In this document: positions 46,625-59,320 of the stretch, one piece after another
Numbering within the stretch: position 1 is the stretch's first letter
Layout: every line of letters begins with the position of its first letter
Assembly: GCA_025602915.1 (NCBI GenBank)
Contig: JAHLJZ010000003.1
Coordinates: 558,001-622,000 of the forward strand
Direction: 5' to 3'
Length of the DNA stretch: 64,000 nt
From: Paraphysoderma sedebokerense
Lineage: Eukaryota; Blastocladiomycota; Physodermatomycetes; Physodermatales; Physodermataceae
Notes under the pieces: model-generated
Seen by the model: only the letters and a program-made list of their open reading frames with translations
Databases searched by the model: none
What the model was told of the DNA's origin: nothing
Position numbers and translations under genes: made by a program

Positions 46625-48179
46625 CTACATATATATATTCTGAGGAGCCAGTGCAGCATTGGGGCAAATCAAATTACGGCTTCTATCAGATCCATTAACA
46701 GAGGTGCTCTGCCGGAAGGGGTCATGTACGCTTAATGCATTCACCGCTTCCAGAGTCCCTGGACAAGAGCAATTATTTTCTATCCCAGCATGTGCAAATT
46801 CCATGTTCACCTTCTTTTTACCGGCGCTTGAGCTCTGAAAGCGAAGTATTAGTGATTTCCCAACGCCATGTAATAACATAGCTACATACCAACCGCATGA
46901 ATTCCGGCTTCACTGCAGCCCCTTCAGCCCATTGCTTCCAATTTTTGGCCCTGTTGATCCAGTATTCGCCGCATTTATGGAGCGTATCGTCTTCGGTCAA
47001 GCCATGTCTGTTGGCGAAGTCACGTAATATGCTTTTCTGTTCATCCGATACGAGGAGGCCTCTCATAGTGGCTACATGCTCTACGCACAATCTCGTCGTC
47101 AATGATATTTTAGGGTAATGGTACTAGGAAGAAAGGAGTCTTACGGATGATGTTGTCTGCGGTCCGAAATTGTTGGTTGGGGGGTATGATAGCCTTGAGC
47201 AACGGTAACATCCTTAACTGTTTCGAGGAACTCTGGTTTTCCTTCTTTACTGTAACGTATTTTCCTTTGTCCGAAGTCAAGACGGCTGGATTGAATGAAT
47301 TCTGAACTTTAGCAACCAAGTTAAACAGTGCCAAATACAGGTTTCACAGAACACATGTAACTATCTCGCGCGTCGTTGACTGTGTACGCATGAGAGAACA
47401 TCGGCCTCATTATGGAAACCAATATGAAAAAAGCAAATAAACATAATCCATCCACATATAGGATGGAAATTACAAAGAATCATGGAATGTTTCCGGCAAC
47501 GATCATTGCCATGAGGAGGCATTTACCCGAAATCGCGGAAGTAAACAAGTAAATGCTGCAAACAATTGAAAATCATACCTCTATTTTCGGAGACCGTATG
47601 TATAAGTTGCCCGATGCCTTCCCTTATTTGACCGATGTCTTCCCTTACTTCCCCGATACCTTCCCACATTTGCGTAAGTGTAAGCGTTTGAGGGATTAAC
47701 AAATCTGCTAGTTCTTCCCTTAAAATAGTACGAATAGATTGCTCTTTCATGGTGAAGGAGTTCTTCGGGGCGGCAAAGTTAAAAGCGTCCATCTCCTGGT
47801 TCTCTATTGCGTCCAGACTATTTCGTCGTTGGTTTGAGGAGTTGGCGCTACTTTGAATTTCAGACGAATGGTTGGGACAACAGTTATCGTTGAAACCATA
47901 AATATTGCTTGCCGCCTCTGAGCCTGTTTCTGAACGTCTTTTTTTCCGACCAATTCTACTGAAAGTGAGATTGTAATGGCAAGGAAGATAATGTTCACGA
48001 TAAAACGCTTCAATGTCGACATAGTCCGATACAGTCACCTCGCATTCGTCAAATTTGCATATGTCGGGAACGATACCTTCTCCATGAATCGCAGTGTTTT
48101 CGGTATGCGACAGTAAGTAATCGAATCTGCTCACCGCGATCCTTTTTCGACAACCAGGGATGGGACATAGCACTTTCAT
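46625..48179 (-). CDS. Element-encoded Cys/His-rich protein, family not recognised
   Basis: The only gene inside the inverted-repeat element; about four exons and 400 residues. The ATG at 48179 gives MKVLCPIPGCRKRIAVSRFD. The first 70 residues have paired Cys and His (C-x4-C, then H-x7-H; CKFDEC, then HYLPCHYNLTF), like two atypical zinc fingers. A basic patch FSRIGRKKRRSE could be a nuclear signal. A helical repeat follows: IGEVREDIGQIREGIGQLIH, a heptad-like coiled coil. After an intron (acceptor uncertain; two frames are open) comes ENQSSSKQLRMLPLLKAIIP and, after a second intron, LVSDEQKSILRDFANRHGLT and GEYWINRAKNWKQWAEGAAV. The last exon is Cys/Asn-rich and stops at 46625. No DDE or tyrosine-recombinase motif is evident. 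It may be a divergent transposase or a DNA-binding helper. Confidence 0.55.
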
Positions 48180-48402
48180 AGTGTTGAAAGCTCTCAATTA
48201 CCTACCAATGAGACTGTTAACCAGTACTTTCTGAGGTGGGCTGCGCCTGGCCACTTTTCTCACTTTTGTTTTGTCAGTGAATCAGTGAATCAAACAAAAT
48301 ATTTTTATTTAATCCCAAAAAATCCAGGATTATCCGTTGGTGCCTAGGAACACGTCAAATGGAAAAAGATGAACAATCAAGATTAAGTTCTCTTTATCCC
48401 CT

Positions 48403-48427
48403 ATTATCCCCGGATTTTGCCTGCGGT
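48403..48427 (-). repeat. Right terminal inverted repeat (25 bp)
   Basis: Exact reverse complement of 46346-46370. The next bases inward (TTATCCCC) repeat the GGGGATAA motif once more. Confidence 0.85.
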
Positions 48428-50158
48428 ATATACAGCACAAACAGCAGTGACGACAAAAGACCGAGTACTGCTCAGTAGAAGTACCTATCAGAGATACAGG
48501 CTTGAAGTGAATCATGGTTTGCCTTTGCGTTGGAGTGGAAAAGATGCATATATGAGGAATATCACTTGAATTGAGATAAGGGGGTGAAGGTTAAACCGAA
48601 CAGTGACTATTGGGTTTACATGGGTTTGTGGGTCAGTGGTTCACTGATGAGTTGTGTTGAGAAAGGTCAAACTCGTCCAACAGATTCAGATACAATCAGA
48701 CCGTGGGAAATCCGAAATGATGAGGCTGCCGAAGACTCGAGTGTTGAAGTCTCAAGGTTTCAACTGTGTTAGTTTGTAATTACTTTGTGTCCTGTTTGTG
48801 TTGGGGTCATAATTGTAAAATTGCGAATAATGAGTTCGTGAGCCAAGATGGTTTGATGCTGAATTTTTGAATCAAGTTTCGCAACATAAATTGTGCAAAT
48901 CCATCGAATCGTGAGACGTGAATAATGCAAAAGTGTGGTAACGTGGTTTAGTTTTTAATATTTTATGTCTATGAAATTGGGATTATTTGGGAAATCAACA
49001 GAAATCAAAACGTCAAAGTGATGTCAACGTCATCAATTTTGAAGGCATGTAAATTTGTACATCACTGATTCACTTGATCCAAGTTCTTATCAGCAAAACG
49101 CGACCAAAGCGTATCTGATACGCCCTGAAAATTTTGTACTTTGGAATTTGGATGCTGGGGCCTGGGAACGGTCTTTGTCGGACAGCATGAGCAGATGTTT
49201 GGACGCTTCGTGAAACTGGTGTCGTGGCTTGGCTGTGAGTGAAATTGTGAAGTATGTGTGGAAAGTGTGATTTGAACTCAGTATAGTTTTGAAAATTCTT
49301 TGCCGATGACAAACTCATAATATCAACGGGTAAATTACAGGTGTCTTGATTTCCCCAATATGGAAACTGGAAAACCGTATGCCGTTAAATGATCGATGAC
49401 AGCTAAAATATATGCCAAGTTTGCAAATTTGCAAGTTACATAATTTGGGAGATGTTTGATCAACGGAAGGTGAGTGTGGCTGTGAAGTGACTCCAGGAGT
49501 TGCAAAAGATAAACGAATCCACGTCTGAGCGTCCATGTATAAGAGTTGTATAACGGTGATTTACAATTGTAACGTGGATTACAAAGAATCGATGCAGAAA
49601 GGATGAAATACATTACTCATTACACAGGGCAGAACAAAGGCCGGGAGATGTCTGGGGTATCATCAGAAGAGTCAAGCATCAAACATCATCAAACCCGACA
49701 CAAGATTTGAGAGGGACGACCACGGTTGAGTCATAGCGCTTCGACTCGACGCGGATTGCTAACTGCTTGAGCGGATGTGGCCAGAGGGTAGATTACTTAT
49801 AGATACAGACCAAAAATAGCATACAGCAAGGGAATGACATGAAAGGGGAAATACTTAATTTGATAAGTGGATATATCCGTGTGGAGTATGTATGTAGTGT
49901 GGTGTGTGGAGTGCAGAGTGGAATTGCCAGAATTGCCACGTCACGGCAACAAACGAGGGAACGGCAGGGAGCGGCAGATTTGAAATTTCAACGCCCACTT
50001 GAATTCCCTCTTGCGGCCACTTGGGCTGAGCCGTCGTTCGCCCCTATATAAACCCTCGCACTCCCCCTCCCTCCCTCTCACTCTACCTCACTACACCACT
50101 CACTTCTACTACAACTCACTCACTCTATACAGCACTCACGCTCTACTCTACAAACACT
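48428..50158. other. Long intergenic region, no gene supported; promoter at right end
   Basis: About 1.7 kb. Frames are short and lack splice support. The first 1.2 kb are A/T-rich with scattered CAGTGAATC/GGTTCACTG words. From about 49900 the DNA becomes promoter-like: GCCACGTCACGG at about 49937, then TATATAAA at about 50044 and a C/T-rich run to the start codon at 50159. Confidence 0.4.
50044..50051 (+). promoter_or_regulatory. TATA box (TATATAAA) and pyrimidine-rich initiator
   Basis: TATATAAA lies 115 bases upstream of the start codon at 50159. It is followed by a CTCCCCCTCCCTCCCTCTC-type pyrimidine run that probably contains the transcription start. Confidence 0.6.
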
Positions 50159-51196
50159 ATGGAAATCCATCACCCCATCCCCGCTCCCGCCGCAGCTACC
50201 TCCATCCCCCGTCGTCATCACCCCCACAACCACCACCACCACGCCATCCATCGCTTCCCTACACCTCCTCCCAACTCCCCTTCTTCCTCAGTCCAATCCT
50301 CCTATCAATCTCGTCCACTCGCTGACTTCACCCCCTCAAACCTCTTGTCCAAACTACACGAGCTGGAATTCGCCTTGTCCGAGGACTCGACCATCGAAAT
50401 GATGGAACAAATGCGGCTGCAGCAATCTCAATCTCAGCAATTGGATAGCATTCATAACACCAAATCAAACAAAAGAGCTCTCAGATCCTCTCCTTACCTC
50501 AATGCGAATCATTTTCGATCGCATACACCCTCTTGCCCAGTCTCAAAGCGACTCTACCTGGATCCAACAGCCCAAAATGACTCTGACATGGACGACGATA
50601 CACCAGTAAACTCCGAAATGGATATTGATATGGATGGGTACTCATCAACCTCGGAGACGATGACTGACCCTGATGTCGAAGATTATTATGACCTAGACGA
50701 GGGTAACAACTTGAGCGGATCATACACATACCAAGATATCTTTGAAGTCTCTCACCGGGACAACACCAGCTATATCTTGTCTAACAGTCCATCTTCATCC
50801 TCATCTTCAGTATCTCCCAAAAGATGTCTATCGTTGCCTCTACCCATTCCTTCCTCGTCAACCTCAACCGCGTCTTACACTCGTTCACAGTTGCCACGTC
50901 AGAATCAAATCACAATGAACCCAACCGGCTTCGGCCATCTTGAATCCCCCCAGGCACCTCCTCCATCTCCTTCAAAAACAAACAACCTACATTATGCTGC
51001 TGCATTTTCGAATCCAACTGACAACGCTCGCTGTACTCCAAAATTGAAATTAAAAGATCAATTTGCTAATGTAAAACTTAAATTATGTAAATTCGCGACT
51101 TACGAAGCTGAATCGGCTTTACCATCTAAATTACCGACGCAATCTCAGTCGCAGCATGAAGAAACTAAAGACAAACTACTGGTTTTGGGCCGCTAA
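50159..51196 (+). CDS. Uncharacterised intronless His/Ser/Pro-rich protein
   Basis: I do not recognise this protein. A single exon of 345 residues, unusual in this intron-rich window. The N-terminus is Pro/His-rich (RRHHPHNHHHHAIHRF) and could bind metal. Then come LLSKLHELEFALSEDSTIEM, a likely helix, a basic segment with SKRLYLDP, an acidic one (DSDMDDDTPVNSEMDIDMDG), Ser runs with SPKR sites, and a basic helix-like C-terminus (KLKLKDQFANVKLKLCKF). It has the look of a disordered regulatory protein, possibly a cell-cycle or stress regulator with kinase sites (SPKR, SPSK, TPSC). The strong TATA box and C/T-rich leader suggest regulated, high expression. Codon use and frame length support a real gene. 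Confidence 0.65.
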   Translation: MEIHHPIPAPAAATSIPRRHHPHNHHHHAIHRFPTPPPNSPSSSVQSSYQSRPLADFTPSNLLSKLHELEFALSEDSTIEMMEQMRLQQSQSQQLDSIHNTKSNKRALRSSPYLNANHFRSHTPSCPVSKRLYLDPTAQNDSDMDDDTPVNSEMDIDMDGYSSTSETMTDPDVEDYYDLDEGNNLSGSYTYQDIFEVSHRDNTSYILSNSPSSSSSSVSPKRCLSLPLPIPSSSTSTASYTRSQLPRQNQITMNPTGFGHLESPQAPPPSPSKTNNLHYAAAFSNPTDNARCTPKLKLKDQFANVKLKLCKFATYEAESALPSKLPTQSQSQHEETKDKLLVLGR

Positions 51197-51598
51197 TTGT
51201 TTAATCAACTACCGGTATATTCTCACTTTATTGGCCGTTCGAGAAACGGGGCGCACGACATAGAATCTTAATTATGATGTTCACTACTGGAAATTTTGGT
51301 GTTGATAATGCGTCTGGGTTTTCCTCCATAATCAAAGTCGAAAAAGAATAATTTGACGATTCCTATTTAATTCTATACTTTCATTCTATTATTTTGTTCA
51401 TGTGTCATCCGAAATGTATATATATAAGCTTACATCTTTCTTCCCAACATAAAAAGAATACATGTATTAAAATGATCTGGGAATGTATCTAGAAGTTATT
51501 ATTGCGAAGTAAAAAATAAAGTATTGTATTATGTGAATAATGAAGTCTTTGCCACTACTTAAATACAATCTACATTCTTACTCTCCAAAAAGTTGGCT
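51197..51598. other. Convergent 3' spacer
   Basis: A/T-rich DNA with AATAAA-like words near 51515, between the intronless gene (plus) and WARS2 (minus). No gene seen. Confidence 0.4.
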
Positions 51599-53432
<1,834 letters not shown>

Positions 53433-53711
53433 TGCAGACGTTAAATAATTGAGTAGAATAATATTTCCGGTTTAATGTGGCATATCAATTCAGATGTATA
53501 TATGTAATGTAGTTTTGAAGCAAAAATAAAAAAAAATGTTGAAGGGGAATTGTTCAAATTCAGCCACTGAGGAATGAATTGTGCGAGTGCGACTGATGAA
53601 TCTGTTCAACTGGGATTACTTCTATCTGAATCAACAACTACAAACTACAGCTACATTCAAAACCGTCGCAACAGCTACCACTCAATCTAGCACAATTATA
53701 AATATCCATCT

Positions 53712-55021
53712 ATGTTTCATCCATCTAGAGGCGGTGTCAGAGGTGGAAGAGACCAATTCAGTTGGGAAGGTACCAAATTCATTCAGCCCATCGTCTATCT
53801 CAATTCCGGATACTTACCGTCATTCCCTCACTCCACTCACATAACAAACAGATGTCAAAGGGGACAAACATCGGCAAAATTATCTCGGTCATAGTGTCAT
53901 GGCTCCTATAGGGCGGTGGCAGCAAGGGAAGGATTTATTATGGTATTCCAAGGATAAATCGGAAGAAGAGATGCAAGAGATTCGGAAAGCCAAAGCTAAA
54001 GAATTAGAAACTGTGAAGAATGCCGAAGAAGAGGCTATGATGATTGCTTTGTATGCCTTCTTGTATTCACTTTACTTTATATCCGTTCTCCCTTCGAAAA
54101 TGCTTTGCTGGTGTTGTCTGACGGAGGAGATAAAGTATCCTGAAGGCTAACGAGAGGTTCTATTGCATGTGTTGGCAATTTGACAATTCATTTAGGGGAC
54201 TTAAACCACCCAAACGGGAAACTCAAACGGAAGCTGCTCAGGAAGAGTTGAACAAGATTATGAAAAACAGACAAGATGAAATGGAAGATGATGGTCAAGG
54301 TGAGGCTGGCGGGAAGGGTCTTGGTTACGGAAGGTATGTTTTGTTCGCAAACTTTATTTGATATCATTGCTTCGTTTTCAAACTTCAGTTTGAGGTGCAT
54401 TGTGATGACATGAAATGAATATCTAATGATGAATGGATCATTAGACTGCGACCGCTGACAGCCCCGGAAACGACTACTCGGATCGAAGGAACCAATAACG
54501 ACGATTGGGTTCCTGTCACTGATACTGCAGAACTAGATCATGAATTTGATCAACGGCAAGGAATTGGTCAAGGTGAAGCAGGGCATGGGGGGAGCAGCAC
54601 ATCAAAGAAGGAAAAGAAAAAAGACAAAAAGGATAAATCAAAGAAGAAAAAGAAACGAAAGGATAAAGATCGTGAAGATGGGTATAGCAGTGAAGACAAA
54701 GATCGAAAGAAGAAGCGGAAGGAGAAGAAGGAAAAGAAAGAGAAGAAGAAGAGGAGACATGATTCAGATTCAGAGTCGGATAGCAGTGTCAGGAAGCATA
54801 GAAACGAATATGAAGATCTTCCCCGAGATAGTGAACGAGACAGGGAGCGGAATCGGGACAGAGAGCGGAATCGGGATAGAGAGCGGGAGCGGGATTATGA
54901 TCACAGGAGATATAGTAGTGGTCGTAGAGACTATGAAGAAAGAGATGAAGATCGAAGGAGAGATAGGAGAAGGTCGAGGTCAAGGTCACGGTCGCCTGGG
55001 CGGAGGAGAAGTCGGTATTAA
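53712..55021 (+). CDS. MMtag-domain nuclear protein (C1orf35/MMTAG2-like)
   Basis: A conserved eukaryotic protein found in nuclear RNA-processing fractions; its exact role is not known. Four exons give about 300 residues. Exon 1 encodes MFHPSRGGVRGGRDQFSWE, exon 2 DVKGDKHRQNYLGHSVMAPI and GRWQQGKDLLWYSKDK: together this is the MMtag domain (residues 1-60). Exon 3 gives GLKPPKRETQTEAAQEELNK and GEAGGKGLGYG, and exon 4 RLRPLTAPETTT. The rest is a long Lys-rich and then Arg/Asp/Ser-rich tail (RERNRDRERNRDRERERDYD, ending RSRSRSRSPGRRRSRY) typical of splicing-linked proteins. Introns at about 53769-53850, 54050-54194 and 54335-54445 are GT-AG. In-frame joins are clean. Confidence 0.92.
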
Positions 55022-55226
55022 ACGGCGAGGTTCATAGTACGGGATTTGAGAAATATGATTTTGTCATAGAAAGTGGATCCTATTTGGAATACAAAATTGA
55101 TAGGTGTTAAAAAGCTATTGTATACGATACAAATGAAGAATGAATATTGTAAAGTGTAGAAATGAGCAATTTTCATGTGGGCTGATTTTACGTGAAAAGA
55201 TTCATTCTCGAGAGGCCGTGGTTCCT

Positions 55227-55252
55227 TCATTCCTCATTCCTCATTCCTCATC
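55227..55252. repeat. Short tandem repeat TCATTCC x 3.5
   Basis: TCATTCC is repeated about three and a half times, ending ten bases before the start codon of the ABC transporter gene, in what should be its leader. Confidence 0.8.
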
Positions 55253-55261
55253 CACCGTCCA

Positions 55262-58185
55262 ATGTCATCCCCAAACCTCATCACAACACTCATCAAATCC
55301 TTCCACTCCCACAAGAAACAGTCCGTACTGCCCATCCTCGTCGCATCTTCCGTCGCATACGCCGTCCTCCGTCATCATCGCAAACCCACGCCAAAATCAA
55401 AACAGTCCTCGACCTCTTCAACTTCTACCCACAACCCCACACAAAATGACTTGAAATATTTATTCTCCAAACAGTCAGATCCAAAGCAAAAGGTAGCAGT
55501 GAATAAAGAATTCTGGCGACAATTGAAAGCTGTGCTTCGGATATGTATTCCCAGTTTACGAAGTAAAGAAATAGGGTTGATCATTGCGCATACCGTATTC
55601 TTGCTTTTGAGAACTTGGTTGAGTGTGGTTGTGGCCAAGATTGATGGTTTGTTATATATTTCAGTTTCCAATTCTATTATACACATTATATATTCAATTT
55701 CAAGGTAAAATGATAGTTTCTTCATTAAATTGAACACTCATCGTTCCACCCCTGTAGGACGTATTGTGCGAGACTTGGTAGCTGCGAATCCCAAAGAATT
55801 TATAAAAGGATTAGGATATTGGTTTGCTATAGCACTCCCAGCTACATACACCAACTCTATGTTACGATATTTCCAATCTGTACGTCTACTCACTCTCATC
55901 CGTCGTCTGTGGCAACGTACAAGCCACTCCGGTTGTCTGTGTTCTTCAGCTCAAGAGTGCTGACGGCTTTAATTTCGTTCCTTTTTTTGGAATTAATTTT
56001 TGTGATAATTTAGAAAATATCGATAGCGTTTCGAACTCGGTTAACGAGATATGTTCACGATTTATATTTGAATGATAAATTGACGTATTATAAAATATTG
56101 AACCTCGATTCAAGAATTGAAAGCCCGGATCAGTTAGTTTTGGTTTCCCATTTTCAACTTATTACATTCATATTCAAATACTACGTTTTATACACCTGGC
56201 ACTAACTGTATCTTTTGACAGATTCATCACCACCGATATCGGTCGATTTTGTGACACAGTTTCATCCCTCTACAGCAACGTCGGCAAACCTCTCATCGAC
56301 ATTATCATCTTTAATTATCAATTAGCGAAACATATCGGAGTCTACGGAATGGCGGGTCTCTTTGTCAATTACTACATCACTGCTAAACTTCTTCGCGCTG
56401 TCACTCCACCGTTCGGGAAAATGGCCGCCGAGGAAGCGAAGCTGGAAGGAGATTTCAGAGCTGCTCATTCTAGGTTAATAACCAACTGTGAAGAGATTTG
56501 TTTCTATAACGGTGCTCCCAGAGAAGAAGGAATATTGAACAAGGCGTACAAAGCTTTAATTAGACACGTGAATAATATTTATAGGGTCAGAGTTGGTTAC
56601 GCAATGTTTGAAGATTTTTTGATCAAGGTTCGTTCTTTGCAAACTTTTGGCTACTTTGCTTGGTTTCATACGTAGAACTGATGATTGACTTCTTGTCATG
56701 CTATTGATCACAGTACTGCTGGTCAGCCGTAGGTCTTGGAGTTTGCGCTGTCCCCGTGTTTTTCCCTGAATGGGCAGGCCTAGGAGATCGATCAACATCT
56801 TCATCCACTTCTACCGACTCTGGTATCGCTATTGCGGCACTCGGGTCTTCGAATCAACCTGAGCTTCCCGCATCCGTTCCTTCGGTTTCGAATAAAACCG
56901 GATCCAGAACACAAGGTTTTATCACTAACAAGCGTTTGTTAATTTCCCTTGCCGACGCGGGTGGTAGAATTATGTACTCGTACAAAGAACTCGCCGAGTT
57001 GGCGGGCTTCACATCTCGAGTGTACAATCTTATCTCCATCCTTCACGGATTACATGATGACAAGTACTACGTCGATCCGGAAGTGGGAGCAGACAAACCA
57101 TATGTATTGGGCAATCTCAAGGGCATGATTGAATACGGATTTGAAGGAATTCAATTGAGGAATGTACCGGTTGTGGTACCAAATGGATCTGGAAAGGAAG
57201 GAGAAGTTTTGGTTGAAGATTTGTGTTGTATCTTACCGAGGGGACAACATTTGATGATTACGGGTCCTAATGGAGGTTCGTCATTTTTTAGTATAATTAT
57301 TATCTTTCCATAGCTTAACTGATCGATTTCTTGTAGTCGGTAAAACATCTATTGCCCGCCTCATTCGCGGCCTCTGGCCTCTATTTTCGGGTCACCTATC
57401 CAAACCGCATGACTCTGATATCTTTTACATTCCGCAAAAACCGTATCTTGTTCTCGGAACGTTACGAGACCAGATTATATACCCCCATTCTCATAAAGAT
57501 ATGAAGAAAGCCGGGAGAACTGATGACCAGTTGAAACAGATTTTGGAGTTGGTTCATCTGGCTTATCTACCGAGCAGAGAAGGTGGCATGGATACGGTCA
57601 AAGAATGGAAAGATGTATTTTCTGGTGGCGAGAAACAAAGGTATGTCGTGTTGTTTCTGGGTCACTGAAGTGCCCGCTCGAATATGCAATCGAAATTAAC
57701 TTTACCTCTTCTACTCGGATTGTAGAATAAATCTAGCAAGATTGTTTTACCATCATCCTCGGTTTGCTATTCTAGATGAATGTACTTCGGCTGTTTCATC
57801 AGATGTCGAGGGGTTGATGTACGCTCAAGCCAAAGATATGGGAGTCAGTCTAATTACTATTTCTCATCGACCTTGTATGTTTCTTATCTCTTTTGCCCTC
57901 ATCGTCCTGACGTTTTCTTGTCCTTCTGTGTTTATTAACCCTTTATGCTTGCTCTCGACAGCATTAATGAAATACCATACCCTATTGTTAAAGCTCACCG
58001 GAACCACATCATCATATGAGTTTACACAAATAGGCACTGAAGAAGAAGAAATGAGTTTAGAACGGGAAATTAAAATGATTGAAGGTAAACTAAAGGATAT
58101 GCCAAAATGGAAAAGTAGGTTGCAAGAAGTGAATAGGGAATTAGGAATCGGGGTGAAAGTGTCGAGTGAGGATAGTGGGAAATGA
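55262..58185 (+). CDS. Peroxisomal ABCD-family half-transporter
   Basis: Imports long-chain acyl-CoA into peroxisomes for beta-oxidation as a dimer (human ABCD1-3, yeast Pxa1/Pxa2). About nine exons give roughly 760 residues. The N-terminus is short and basic, with one helix (LPILVASSVAYAVL). The membrane domain has LRSKEIGLIIAHTVFLLLRT, GYWFAIALPATYTNSMLRYF, then TRLTRYVHDLYLNDKLTYYK and SRIESPDQFITTDIGRFCDT, a family hallmark. LEGDFRAAHSRLITNCEEIC and FYNGAPREE are the EAA-like loop. The ATPase domain has Walker A GPNGVGKTS (split by an intron), the Q-loop IPQKPYLVLGTLRDQIIYP, signature FSGGEKQR (the family usually has LSGGEKQR), Walker B FAILDECTSAVS and the switch His in ISHRPSLMKYH. It ends with a charged coil. 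Closest in layout to Pxa1/ABCD1-2. Confidence 0.94.
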
Positions 58186-59320
58186 TTTTTGCGGGAACTG
58201 AGTTTGTAAAGAATGGATGTATCACGATCATTGATGTTTAAATGAAAGTGTGAATTCCCTAATCTTCTCTAAGGTACATTTTGAAAGAACACACAAGATC
58301 ATATAGCAAATTTGACCGAAAGACCATAAATTCCAGTTTTATATTACACTGTGTCGTTCTCATCACAAATAATTAATTTTGAGCTAGGTGGTTACTGTTT
58401 GCATTTCATGGGGTTCTGAAAATGTTATGAACACGGTACGAGTAGTCACGTCACCATGACACAACTGTTAAGTCCGCGATCTCACCAAAACCGCATTACT
58501 ATCTCTCCACTTTCAACCTACTCTTCGATTCGCTTCAATTCTCACCCTCATCAACACTAACCCAACTTTCTTTTTTCTTTTGGTTTTCATATCTCTCCTC
58601 TCCTTTCTCCTGACTTCGCTCCCTCTTCGCTCCTCAACAATCGAGATCGACGCTACCATGTAATGTGACCCCTCGTTAGAAAGTTACCTGAAGTATATTT
58701 TATCTACTCGGGTAACTTCAGTCAACTTGTTTTATCTCTCTTTTTCACCAAATTCACTTACATGGCAGCGCCGATCTCGGTTGACTCTGAGAAAAAGAGG
58801 AAGGGTAGAAACAGGAAAGGGAAGATGAAATCGAGTGGTGGATTTCAATGTGGGATCTATTTACATTCATTCCGAAGAACTTTTTCAACCTCCACATTTT
58901 TATGTTCTCTGCGAGAATATTCACTGATATTTAAGATATGAACGATTTGCTTTATTGTGGATCATTGCATTATCGGTTGACATGGGCATGAAATTGCTCT
59001 TATGATACGTTCTGGGAAATTCCGTAAACTAAGCATCTGCAAACAATACACTTTGTCTTTTAGAATGCATAGTTTCATAAAGTATATACTACCTATGATT
59101 CAGTATTGGAATAAAAATAGAATTTCGTTGCACAGTGCGACGTGGCGATTCTTCATTCGTGTTGGAATTTACTTCCCCATTCACGTCTTGTCCTGTCCAC
59201 CGAAATCAGAAATATCAATACATAAATCACTTTATTCATCTGTGGATATCAGTTTTGCGTCTGAGTTTACTTCCGACACTATCTATCAAATCATCATTCA
59301 TTTCTTTGATACCATAAGTC
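58186..59320. other. Long intergenic region upstream of the RAMP4 gene
   Basis: About 1.1 kb. At 58550-58640 there is a strong C/T-rich run that looks like a core promoter or leader, and a possible donor (GTAATG) at 58669. A CACGTCAC word lies near 58447. An ATG at 58764 opens a 59-codon basic frame (MAAPISVDSEKKRKGRNRKG), ending at 58940; it is too short to judge. No conserved protein is seen. Confidence 0.4.

Larger units (their letters stand above)
46346..48427. mobile_element. DNA-transposon-like element with 25-bp perfect terminal inverted repeats
   Basis: The left end, 46346-46370, starts ACCGCAGGCAAAATCC; the right end, 48403-48427, is its exact reverse complement over all 25 bases. 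The span is 2082 bases. A palindrome GGATAATCC/GGATTATCC lies at exactly the same distance from both ends (element positions 93-101: 46438-46446 and 48327-48335), as transposase-binding sites often do. One spliced minus-strand gene fills the interior. The flanks are A/T-rich (GATATATC on the left, ATATACAGC on the right), and I see no clean target-site duplication. The element begins 147 bases from a tRNA-Met gene. It belongs to no superfamily I can name. Perfect ends suggest that it moved recently. Confidence 0.75.

Noticed and set aside
46330-48445. Assignment of the inverted-repeat element to hAT, Tc1 or Harbinger
   Set aside because: No matching target-site duplication (8 bp, TA or TWA) could be read from the flanks, and no DDE core is seen in the protein.
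54540-55037. A 165-codon alternative frame in the last exon of the MMtag gene
   Set aside because: It is a shifted reading of the Lys/Arg repeats. The main frame continues the conserved exons and ends in a typical RS tail.
55819-58185. The ABC gene as a pseudogene because its frame is broken many times
   Set aside because: Every break coincides with GT-AG introns, and all nucleotide-binding motifs join in frame.
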